Positions 1-5,811 of a DNA stretch of 7,396 nucleotides are shown here, in pieces (position 1 is the first letter of the stretch; each line of letters starts with the position of its first letter). The stretch lies in assembly GCA_025062175.1 (NCBI GenBank), contig JANXAX010000119.1, positions 1 through 7,396 of the forward strand. Reading direction: 5' to 3'. The DNA is from Anaerolineae bacterium (lineage in GTDB: Bacteria > Chloroflexota > Anaerolineae > 4572-78 > NAK82). The translations under genes were made by a program, and so were the position numbers. The notes under the pieces were generated by a model. That model was not told the origin of the DNA. It made no database searches and saw nothing but the letters and a program-made list of their open reading frames with translations.

Positions 1-1083
1 AGTGTTGCCCCCGAAAGAGAGCAACAGTGCCCCTGCGCCCAGCGCACTCCAAAACGCGATCTGACGACGCGGTCGCCCGACCGCCCAGGCCAGCCCGATC
101 AGCAGCAGAGGCACGATACCCACATACTGTGGCGATCCCCCCAGGTAGCCCGGATAGATCAACGCGACAAGCTCGTGCAAGGGTAGCCCGAAGCTGGCCT
201 CTTGGTAGCCCATAGTGGCACGTGGAGAACGCGCCATCAACTCTACCGTCGGAAGCCACTGGATAGCGCCGAGCATCATGGCAAGGAGCAACCCGACAAC
301 CAGACGTGCCAATGGACGCAGCCAGGCACACACCTGCGACAGACCTTCTGAACGATACACGGTCCAAGTGCGCCAGAGATAAAAGGCGATCATCGTGTAC
401 AGCAGGTACATCCACGTCTGCGGGTGTCCAGCCAGTAACGCCAAGCACACCGTCAGAGCCGTCCAGGCTATCGGCAACACGGCTGCGCGCCACGCACAGC
501 CGGTCTGTGCGGCCAATGAGTCAGTGGCCCACAACGTCCATGGCAACCAGGCACTTGTCTCGAGGATAGTCACCTGTTGCACCGGGAAGCCGGTGAGATA
601 GCCGCCGTAGGTGAAGACCAATGCGGCTACGGTGCTGGCACAGCGCACCCGGCGCATTGCGGCGCGTTCATCCGTGCATGCCAACCGCCGAACGAGGAAA
701 TAGGTTCCCACCACCGCCCAAGAAAAATGCCATAACACCTGCCACTCCAGTGCACGCGGTGAGAACTCCCTTTGGACGGCTGCTAGGAGCAGCGCTTGAA
801 GCATTTGGGGTGGATAGAGGGCTCCAGCCTGGATATCGGCCAGGGCTGGTTGCCCAGCGTACCAATGAGGATTCCAGAGGGGCAAGCGACCACTGGCCAG
901 GGCGCGCACTGCTAGTGCACGCAAGGGATAGTACTGCCCGAGAAAATCCCCTGCGGCGATGCTCATGGCATCAGCAGGGTTGGGTATCACCACCCGCCAG
1001 AAGAAGAGGAAAGGCGACAGAGCAAGCACCAGAACCAGGAGAGCTTCCGACCACCAAGATCGCGACGAATCGTGCCATGTCAT
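1..1083 (-). CDS. YfhO-like polytopic membrane protein, N-terminal part (cut by window edge)
   Basis: An open frame of 361 codons runs from the ATG at 1083 to base 1 without a stop, so the C-terminus lies outside the window. An in-frame TAA at 1095-1093 leaves this ATG as the first possible start; there is no clear Shine-Dalgarno. Hydrophobic segments lie near residues 14-34, 92-103, 115-132, 150-166, 200-219, 223-240, 259-277, 320-336 and 342-358, separated by Arg-rich cytoplasmic-type loops. The first large loop has an acidic GDF (Asp46), then QYYP (50-53), LPLWNPHW (67-74) and YPPQ (90-93). Later come an LPTVEL segment (277-282) and a Gly-rich LIYPGYLGG stretch (308-316). This arrangement resembles YfhO-family (GT-C-like) membrane proteins, which have been linked to lipid-linked sugar transfer. 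An Asp in the first outer loop is typical of GT-C enzymes, but a catalytic role for Asp46 is inference. The substrate is unknown. Family call is fairly sure, function is not. Confidence 0.82.
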   Translation of the reverse strand, partial: MTWHDSSRSWWSEALLVLVLALSPFLFFWRVVIPNPADAMSIAAGDFLGQYYPLRALAVRALASGRLPLWNPHWYAGQPALADIQAGALYPPQMLQALLLAAVQREFSPRALEWQVLWHFSWAVVGTYFLVRRLACTDERAAMRRVRCASTVAALVFTYGGYLTGFPVQQVTILETSAWLPWTLWATDSLAAQTGCAWRAAVLPIAWTALTVCLALLAGHPQTWMYLLYTMIAFYLWRTWTVYRSEGLSQVCAWLRPLARLVVGLLLAMMLGAIQWLPTVELMARSPRATMGYQEASFGLPLHELVALIYPGYLGGSPQYVGIVPLLLIGLAWAVGRPRRQIAFWSALGAGALLLSFGGNT

Positions 1084-1098
1084 AAATTCATTTTACCA
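1082..1098 (-). promoter_or_regulatory. Candidate extended -10 promoter for the membrane-protein gene
   Basis: Read on the minus strand, TGG followed by TAAAAT (hexamer at 1095-1090) fits an extended -10 element (TGn plus a TATAAT-like hexamer, five of six matches). The expected transcription start falls at about 1085-1082, on top of the ATG at 1083-1081, and no Shine-Dalgarno precedes that ATG. Together this suggests a leaderless or near-leaderless mRNA. No good -35 box is visible at 17 bases; the best is ATGCAA at 18. Confidence 0.35.
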
Positions 1099-1113
1099 TA
1101 GCCGGAAAAGGGC

Positions 1114-1141
1114 TTGCATATTTCTATGGCCTGAGTACAAT
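1114..1141 (+). promoter_or_regulatory. Candidate sigma70-type promoter for greA and downstream genes
   Basis: TTGCAT (1114-1119) and TACAAT (1136-1141) are spaced 16 bases apart. The -10 matches consensus at five of six positions; the -35 matches only at TTG. The start point would be near 1148, giving a leader of about 180 bases before greA. The -35 hexamer overlaps the upstream region of the opposite-facing candidate promoter, so the two could compete. Confidence 0.4.
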
Positions 1142-1167
1142 ATTTAACCTGAGACGTGTACAGCCCG

Positions 1168-1276
1168 TCTCCTTTTATTGTGTCTGCTCGGCAGCCCGGT
1201 AGCACCTTTAGGAAATGGTGTCCGTGTGGTTGCCCTTCACCCTTTTACCGTGGTTGGTTCGATTCCAGCAGGAGAA
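1168..1276 (+). other. tRNA-like segments in the greA leader (possible tRNA remnant or mimic)
   Basis: Several pieces occur in tRNA order. AGCCCGGTAG (1193-1202) looks like a D-loop. CACC/GGTG (1203-1206 with 1217-1220) encloses a TTAGGAA loop of anticodon-loop form. GTTGG-TTCGATT-CCAGC (1253-1269) is a complete T-arm with five pairs (one G-U) and the conserved G53, T54, T55, C56, purine 57, A58 and C61. Directly after it, AGGAGA (1270-1275) pairs with TCTCCT (1168-1173), as an acceptor stem would. However, the D-stem is poor, about 32 bases separate the anticodon-like and T arms, and 17-19 extra bases follow the 5' acceptor strand. It is not a standard functional tRNA. It may be a decayed tRNA, a structured leader or chance. 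Confidence 0.2.
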
Positions 1277-1316
1277 ATATCCGGCAGAACCAGCACTCGA
1301 GAGCCCTTGTGATGGT

Positions 1317-1322
1317 GGTGAG
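1317..1322 (+). promoter_or_regulatory. Ribosome binding site of greA
   Basis: GGTGAG lies 6 bases before the ATG at 1329, which supports this start over the upstream in-phase codon at 1215. Confidence 0.55.
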
Positions 1323-1328
1323 ATCGCT

Positions 1329-1799
1329 ATGTCAGAAAAGCAGGTGTTCTTGACGCGCGAAGGGTTAAGAAAGCTCGAGGAGGAGTTGCGCTACCTGGAG
1401 GAGGAGAAACGTCGCCAGGTGGCAAGCCGCATTCAAGCGGCTAAGGAAGAGGGCGACATCACCGAAAACGCCGAATACGACGACGCCAAACATGAACAGG
1501 CCTTTGTCGAAGGACGCATCATGACGTTGCGCAACATGATCCGAAATGCGGTGCTCATCGAGGAGGAAGGCCCCTCAGAAGTGGTGCGGCTGGGGTCGCG
1601 CGTGACTGTCTTGGAAGAGGGGGCCACACATCCAGAGGTTTACACGATCGTGGGGTCTGCCGAGGCGGACCCTGCGAATGGACGCATCTCTAACGAATCT
1701 CCCCTAGGGCGTGCCCTAATAGGACAGCCCGTGAACGCGACCGTCACCTACACGGCTCCAATCGGCACCATCCGCATTAAAATCCTGGACATCCAATGA
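1329..1799 (+). CDS. greA: Transcription elongation (transcript cleavage) factor GreA
   Basis: The 156-residue protein matches the usual GreA length (about 158). GreA binds the RNA polymerase secondary channel and triggers cleavage of backtracked RNA, rescuing stalled complexes. Residues 1-78 form the charged, Leu-rich antiparallel coiled coil, beginning with the typical FLTREGLRKLEEEL. The tip carries GDITENAEYDDAK with the acidic pair Asp43 and Glu46, equivalent to the metal-coordinating residues of GreA. Residues from about 83 form the FKBP-like C-terminal domain, with ISNESPLGRALIGQ as its recognisable signature. The ATG at 1329 is chosen because the protein then starts where GreA proteins start and a Shine-Dalgarno is correctly placed. 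lysS follows 73 bases later, a gap without a terminator. Greater distance to the GreB type is suggested by the lack of a basic patch, but this was not computed. Confidence 0.97.
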   Translation: MSEKQVFLTREGLRKLEEELRYLEEEKRRQVASRIQAAKEEGDITENAEYDDAKHEQAFVEGRIMTLRNMIRNAVLIEEEGPSEVVRLGSRVTVLEEGATHPEVYTIVGSAEADPANGRISNESPLGRALIGQPVNATVTYTAPIGTIRIKILDIQ

Positions 1800-1860
1800 T
1801 TCTACCGTCCTGCGCGACCCAGAAGGCAAAGATGGTCTCGATGACTTGTATGGAATACTC

Positions 1861-1865
1861 AGGAA
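1861..1865 (+). promoter_or_regulatory. Ribosome binding site deciding the lysS start
   Basis: AGGAA lies 7 bases before the ATG at 1873. The in-phase TTG at 1846 has no comparable site, so 1873 is preferred. Confidence 0.55.
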
Positions 1866-1872
1866 CCCGTCC

Positions 1873-3354
1873 ATGCTCGAAAACCTAGGTGATCAAGTCC
1901 AACAGCGCCTGGCCAAGCTGAGGCAACTGCGTGAGCGAGGCGTTGACCCCTATCCAGCGCGCGTGCTGCGCAGCCACACCAATGTACAGGCCATCCGTGC
2001 GTTGGAACAATCCGAGACAGACGGCAGCCCGGCTCCATTCGTGCATGTGGTGGGCCGCGTTCGCGCATTGCGCATCATGGGGCGCAGCACTTTTGCCCAC
2101 ATCGAAGACGGCAGCGGGCGTCTGCAAATCTACCTACGCCAGGACGACTTGGGCGAGGAGACGTACGCCCATTTCAAGCGCGATTTCGACCTGGGAGATT
2201 TCATCGGCGTAAGCGGCCACATGTTTCGCACCCAAACCGGCGAAGCCACGGTGCGCGTGCGTGCCTACCAGATGCTTGCCAAGGCATTACATCCCCTGCC
2301 AGAAAAGTGGCACGGCCTGCGCGACGTGGAGACGCGCTACCGGCGACGCTACCTGGATTTGATCGCCAACGAGGACGTGCGCCGTATTTTTGTCACGCGC
2401 AGTCGCTTGATCACGGCCATGCGCAGCTTCCTAGATGGTCAGGGATTCCTGGAGGTGGAAACGCCCACTCTGCAGCCGATCTATGGCGGCGCAATGGCGC
2501 AACCCTTTATTACCCACCATAATGCGCTCGATATGGACCTCTATCTGCGCATCTCGGATGAGCTCTACCTCAAGCGCCTCATCGTGGGTGGTTTTGAGAA
2601 GGTATATGAAATTTGCAAGGATTTCCGCAATGAGGGGATCAGCACCAAGCATAACCCCGAATTCACCGCTATGGAATGTTATTGGGCCTATGCTGATTAC
2701 AACGATATGATGTGGCTGGCTGAAAATATGATTGCCACGATGGCGGAACAGGTGCTCGGCAGCACTCGGTTCACGTTCCAAGGCCACACGATTGACCTGA
2801 CGCCGCCCTGGCGACGGTGGTCATTGCGCGAAGCAATCCGGGAAATGACCGGAATCGACTATAAGGAGTTTCCCACCTTGGAAACCCTATGGCAAGAGGT
2901 GCGACGCCGTGGCCTAGATGTCAGCCCCCAACCGACCTGGGGAAAGCTGATCGACGAACTGCTGGGCGAGATTGTCGAACCGACTTTGATCCAGCCGACT
3001 TTCATCAAGGACTATCCGGTGGACATTTCCCCGCTCGCCAAGTCCTCTCCCGATGACCCTACCCACGTGGAACGCTTCGAGCTCTTCATCGGTGGACTGG
3101 AAACCGGCAATGCTTACAGCGAGCTGAACGATCCGTTAGTGCAACGCGAGCGCTTCGAACAACAAGCCCAGATCGCACGTGCTGGAGACGTCGAGGCCCA
3201 TCCGATGGACGAGGATTACCTGCTGGCTCTGATGCACGGCATGCCCCCCACCGGGGGTCTGGGCATTGGGGTGGACCGCTTGACAATGCTGTTCACCGAT
3301 CAGACTTCGATCCGCGAAGTCATTCTATTTCCCCACATGCGCAGCAAAGAGTAG
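1873..3354 (+). CDS. lysS: Lysyl-tRNA synthetase, class II (EC 6.1.1.6)
   Basis: This 493-residue cytoplasmic enzyme charges tRNA-Lys with lysine using ATP; bacterial LysS proteins are usually about 490-510 residues. Residues 55-140 form the N-terminal OB-fold that reads the anticodon (HVVGRVRALRIMGRSTFAHI is typical). The class II catalytic core follows. Motif 1 lies around 186-202 (FLDGQGFLEVETPTLQP). The lysine-site region is GGAMAQPFITHHNALD (205-220). Motif 2 spans 245-270 with Arg252 in FRNEGISTKHNPEF, and ETGNAYSELNDP lies at 410-421. Motif 3 is GLGIGVDR (462-469) with Arg469. All expected catalytic motifs appear intact. A start at TTG 1846 would add nine residues that look non-conserved. 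It sits between greA and purH on the same strand; the 73-base gap from greA shows no terminator, so cotranscription with greA is likely. Confidence 0.98.
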   Translation: MLENLGDQVQQRLAKLRQLRERGVDPYPARVLRSHTNVQAIRALEQSETDGSPAPFVHVVGRVRALRIMGRSTFAHIEDGSGRLQIYLRQDDLGEETYAHFKRDFDLGDFIGVSGHMFRTQTGEATVRVRAYQMLAKALHPLPEKWHGLRDVETRYRRRYLDLIANEDVRRIFVTRSRLITAMRSFLDGQGFLEVETPTLQPIYGGAMAQPFITHHNALDMDLYLRISDELYLKRLIVGGFEKVYEICKDFRNEGISTKHNPEFTAMECYWAYADYNDMMWLAENMIATMAEQVLGSTRFTFQGHTIDLTPPWRRWSLREAIREMTGIDYKEFPTLETLWQEVRRRGLDVSPQPTWGKLIDELLGEIVEPTLIQPTFIKDYPVDISPLAKSSPDDPTHVERFELFIGGLETGNAYSELNDPLVQRERFEQQAQIARAGDVEAHPMDEDYLLALMHGMPPTGGLGIGVDRLTMLFTDQTSIREVILFPHMRSKE

Positions 3355-3455
3355 CGTCATGGATGGTGGATGGTCGACCACTGGTTCACCGGCATAGAGC
3401 TCCACCCGGTGGGCCCAAATCGCCAGCGTTTCTGAACATCTTTTGGAGGCGTAAC
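3355..3455 (+). promoter_or_regulatory. lysS-purH gap with palindrome and hairpin
   Basis: The 101-base gap contains a tandem 7-base repeat (GGATGGT at 3361-3367 and 3368-3374), a perfect 10-base palindrome TGGTCGACCA (3371-3380), and an inverted repeat CACCGG/CCGGTG (3387-3392 with 3406-3411) around a 13-base loop. No U-run follows, so it is not an intrinsic terminator. An operator or leader structure affecting purH is possible, but no known regulator site is recognised. Confidence 0.3.
3445..3449 (+). promoter_or_regulatory. Ribosome binding site deciding the GTG start of purH
   Basis: A perfect GGAGG lies 6 bases before the GTG at 3456. This fixes the start there rather than at the upstream in-phase ATG-like start at 3363, whose 31 extra residues are not PurH-like. 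Confidence 0.75.
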
Positions 3456-4985
3456 GTGTATCGAGCTTTGATCAGCGTATCCGACAAAAGTGAATTGGTA
3501 AACTTTGCGCGTGCGCTTAGCGCGCTCAACTGGCAGCTCATTGCCAGCGGCGGCAGCGCGCGCACCCTGCGCGAAGCCGGCTTGTCGGTGACCGAGGTGG
3601 CCGAGGTGACTGGTGCACCCGAGATGCTGGGCGGCCGCGTCAAAACGCTGCATCCGGCCATCCACGCCGGGATCCTGGCGCGTGATAATGCGACGGACCG
3701 CGCTGAGCTGGCCCGCCATGGCATTCAACCCATCGATATGGTGATCTGTAATCTCTATCCCTTCCGCGAAACAGTGGCACAGCTTGGAGCTTCGTTAGAG
3801 GACGCGGTGGAACAGATCGACATCGGCGGCGTGGCCTTGCTGCGCGCGGCGGCCAAGAATTTCGAGCGTGTGACTGTGTTATGTGACCCGCGGGATTACG
3901 CGGGTGTCCTGGAGGAGCTACGTGAGGCTGGGGTCACTTCTTTGGCGACGCGCCGGCGGCTGGCTCTCAAAGCATTCCGGCATACCCGCGACTATGACAG
4001 CGCCATCGCTGCCTACTTGGAGCGGCAGTTCGAAGCGCAGCCAGAAACAACATTGCCACCCCGTTTGGAGCTTTCACTGCCACTGGTACAAACGATGCGC
4101 TATGGCGAGAATCCCCACCAAAGTGCCGCCCTCTACGCCGTCGAGGGCAGAGGACCATTGGGTGGCGAGCTGTTACAAGGCAAGCCACTCAGCTATAACA
4201 ACGTGCTCGATCTGGATGCGGCTTGGCGCGCCGCACGCAGCTTCGAAGCTCCGACAGCAGTGATCGTGAAGCACCTTTCCCCATGCGGTATTGCCTCGGC
4301 GGAGCAACTGCCCGAAGCGTTTCGCGCTGCTCTGGCCAGCGACCCGATAAGCGCCTTCGGTGGTGTTATCGCGGTCAATCGTCCATTTGATCTGGAGACC
4401 GCAGAGGCTTTGGGAGACCTGTTCGTAGAAGCGGTCGCTGCACCCGTTTTCACCCCGGCAGCGCGTGAGCACCTCGCAGTCCACAAGCCCAACTGTCGCT
4501 TGCTCCAAATTTCCCAGCCTGTGCCAGAAGAGTGGGAATTGCGCTCGGTGGCAGGCGGTGTGCTATTGCAATCGGTGGATCATGGTGATCCACCTGGCAC
4601 CGTTTGGCGCACGGTGACACGGCGCGCTCCCGACGAACGTGAAATGGCGGCGTTGCGCATGGCGTGGAAAGCATGTCAACACGTTAAGAGCAACGCTATC
4701 GTCCTGGTGCGCGACAACGCCACCGTTGGCATCGGCGGAGGGCTGCCCAGCCGGGTGGATGCTGCGCGGTTGGCAGTCGCGAAAGCGGGTGAGCGCGCAC
4801 GCGGCGCCGTGATGGCTTCGGACGCCTTCTTCCCCTTCCCAGATGGGGTAGAGGTCGCTGCCCAAGCAGGGGTGACCGCTATCATCCAGCCTGGCGGTTC
4901 GGTGCGCGACGAAGAGGTCATTGCCACCGCGGATCGATTGGGCATAGCGATGGTGTTTACCGGAGTACGTCACTTCCGCCATTAG
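3456..4985 (+). CDS. purH: Bifunctional AICAR formyltransferase/IMP cyclohydrolase PurH
   Basis: The 509-residue enzyme carries out the last two steps of de novo purine synthesis: formylation of AICAR with 10-formyl-THF, then ring closure to IMP. Residues 1-150 form the MGS-like cyclohydrolase domain, with SVSDKSEL (7-14), IASGGSARTL (29-38), GRVKTLHPAIHAGILARD (60-77) and NLYPF (99-103), then IDIGGVALLRAAAKN (121-135). The transformylase domain follows, with RYGENPHQ (215-222), GKPLSYNNVLDLDAAW (242-257), the catalytic Lys272-His273 pair in VKHLSPCGIA, and DPISAFGGVIA (296-306). The C-terminus is the classic SDAFFPFPDGVE to RHFRH. Translation begins at GTG with a perfect Shine-Dalgarno. One deviation: the segment I recall as GxGAGQMSRVDS reads GIGGGLPSRVDAA (425-437), so the usual Gln-Met is Leu-Pro. 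No other purine genes are visible nearby, so purH seems separated from a pur operon. An internal 9-base inverted repeat lies at 4574-4594. Confidence 0.97.
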   Translation: MYRALISVSDKSELVNFARALSALNWQLIASGGSARTLREAGLSVTEVAEVTGAPEMLGGRVKTLHPAIHAGILARDNATDRAELARHGIQPIDMVICNLYPFRETVAQLGASLEDAVEQIDIGGVALLRAAAKNFERVTVLCDPRDYAGVLEELREAGVTSLATRRRLALKAFRHTRDYDSAIAAYLERQFEAQPETTLPPRLELSLPLVQTMRYGENPHQSAALYAVEGRGPLGGELLQGKPLSYNNVLDLDAAWRAARSFEAPTAVIVKHLSPCGIASAEQLPEAFRAALASDPISAFGGVIAVNRPFDLETAEALGDLFVEAVAAPVFTPAAREHLAVHKPNCRLLQISQPVPEEWELRSVAGGVLLQSVDHGDPPGTVWRTVTRRAPDEREMAALRMAWKACQHVKSNAIVLVRDNATVGIGGGLPSRVDAARLAVAKAGERARGAVMASDAFFPFPDGVEVAAQAGVTAIIQPGGSVRDEEVIATADRLGIAMVFTGVRHFRH

Positions 4986-5013
4986 CCCTTGATTGTCATG
5001 CCGAATCGCTAGC

Positions 5014-5023
5014 AAAGAGAGAG
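5014..5023 (+). promoter_or_regulatory. Purine-rich ribosome binding site of the HAD gene
   Basis: The run AAAGAGAGAG precedes the ATG at 5026 and favours it over the in-phase TTG at 4993, which has no such site. It lacks a true GGAGG core, so initiation may be moderate. Confidence 0.4.
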
Positions 5024-5025
5024 CG

Positions 5026-5811
5026 ATGGACCACGCCATACGCGGAATTCTTTTCGACCTGGGCGGCACATTGATGACCTTCACAGGTGACTGGGACGAA
5101 GTCCAGCGGCGCGGTGCCGTCCAAATGGCCGCCTTTTTCAGGCAACGACGTATTGCCCTTGATGAGGAACAGCTGGTGCACATCTTCTTGGCAGAGCGAC
5201 AGGCCAGCTTCGTACGTGCCATTGAGACACAACGTGAGGTTCTGGGAACGGAGTGCCTGCGCACTGCGCTGGAACAATTATCTGCTCCACCCGCCGCGTT
5301 TGGCCTGATCTCTGAAGCGATACGTATCTACTTTGCACCCGAAGAAGCCGCGTGGCAGGCATTCCCCGATGCGAAGGACACCCTGCGTCGGCTAGCGGCC
5401 GTGCGTGCATCCGACGGAAAACCTGCTTATCGTATGGGCGTACTCTCCAATGCCACCGACGATGCTGTCATCCAACGACTGGTCAATCGGTTGGGGCTGC
5501 GCCCCTGGCTGTCGCCAGTGTGGACTTCCGCGGCGTTGGGTCTGCGCAAGCCACAGCGCGAGCTGTTCGAAGCATTATTGGCGCGTTGGCAGTTGCCACC
5601 CGAATCGGTGGTCATGGTAGGTGACCGACTGGAGATCGACATCTTGGGCGCGCAACAAGTTGGTATGCGCACTGTGCTCATCACAGCGGATGATGTGCCC
5701 AGCAATCAGCTCTACCGCGATGCGATCGTTCCGGACGCGACGATTCAGCGCATTGGTGAGCTGCCGGCATTACTTGCTGCTTGGTCAGAGGGTGGGCAAG
5801 GCATACGATGA
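5026..5811 (+). CDS. HAD-superfamily hydrolase-like protein with a DxG motif I
   Basis: The 261-residue protein has the HAD order of motifs. Motif I is ILFDLGGTL with nucleophile Asp11. Motif II is VLSNATD with Ser141. Motif III is Lys175 in LGLRKPQREL. Motif IV is VVMVGDRLEIDILGA with Asp200 and Asp205. Residues 20-110 are mostly helical and form a probable C1 cap, so this is a subfamily I member. In phosphatases the residue two after the nucleophile is normally Asp, acting as acid/base; here it is Gly13. Haloacid dehalogenases and phosphonatases also lack that Asp, though with other residues, so phosphatase activity should not be assumed. No signal peptide is seen; it is presumably cytoplasmic. 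Its stop overlaps the glgA start in ATGA, implying translational coupling and a possible role in sugar-phosphate or glycogen metabolism (inference). Substrate unknown. Confidence 0.88.
   Translation: MDHAIRGILFDLGGTLMTFTGDWDEVQRRGAVQMAAFFRQRRIALDEEQLVHIFLAERQASFVRAIETQREVLGTECLRTALEQLSAPPAAFGLISEAIRIYFAPEEAAWQAFPDAKDTLRRLAAVRASDGKPAYRMGVLSNATDDAVIQRLVNRLGLRPWLSPVWTSAALGLRKPQRELFEALLARWQLPPESVVMVGDRLEIDILGAQQVGMRTVLITADDVPSNQLYRDAIVPDATIQRIGELPALLAAWSEGGQGIR

Larger units (their letters stand above)
1084..1328. other. Divergent intergenic region between the membrane-protein gene and greA
   Basis: This 245-base stretch separates two divergently transcribed genes. Its left third is AT-rich, unlike the flanking GC-rich genes, and carries candidate promoters in both directions. 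The right two thirds would form a greA leader of about 180 bases. A short frame from 1215 runs in phase into greA (38 extra codons), but a TAG at 1209-1211 blocks it upstream. Its translation does not resemble a GreA N-terminus, so I treat it as noncoding. Segments resembling parts of a tRNA lie at 1168-1276. Confidence 0.7.

Noticed and set aside
621..1085. 154-codon plus-strand frame
   Set aside because: It lies opposite the coherent membrane-protein gene, has a Pro/Arg-rich low-complexity translation and no supporting ribosome site.
1184..1194. CTGC-TCG-GCAG hairpin as a terminator or attenuator
   Set aside because: Only four pairs, and no T-run follows.
1215..1328. 38-codon N-terminal extension of GreA
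   Set aside because: It is open in phase but unlike GreA, overlaps the tRNA-like segment, and the Shine-Dalgarno points to 1329.
3886..3905. ACCCGCG/CGCGGGT hairpin as a terminator
   Set aside because: It is within purH, in codons for the conserved CDPRDYAG segment, and has no following T-run.
4563..5264. 233-codon minus-strand frame opposite the purH end and HAD start
   Set aside because: It is antisense to two clear genes, rich in Arg/Ser/Cys with no recognisable motif or domain; typical shadow frame in GC-rich coding DNA.
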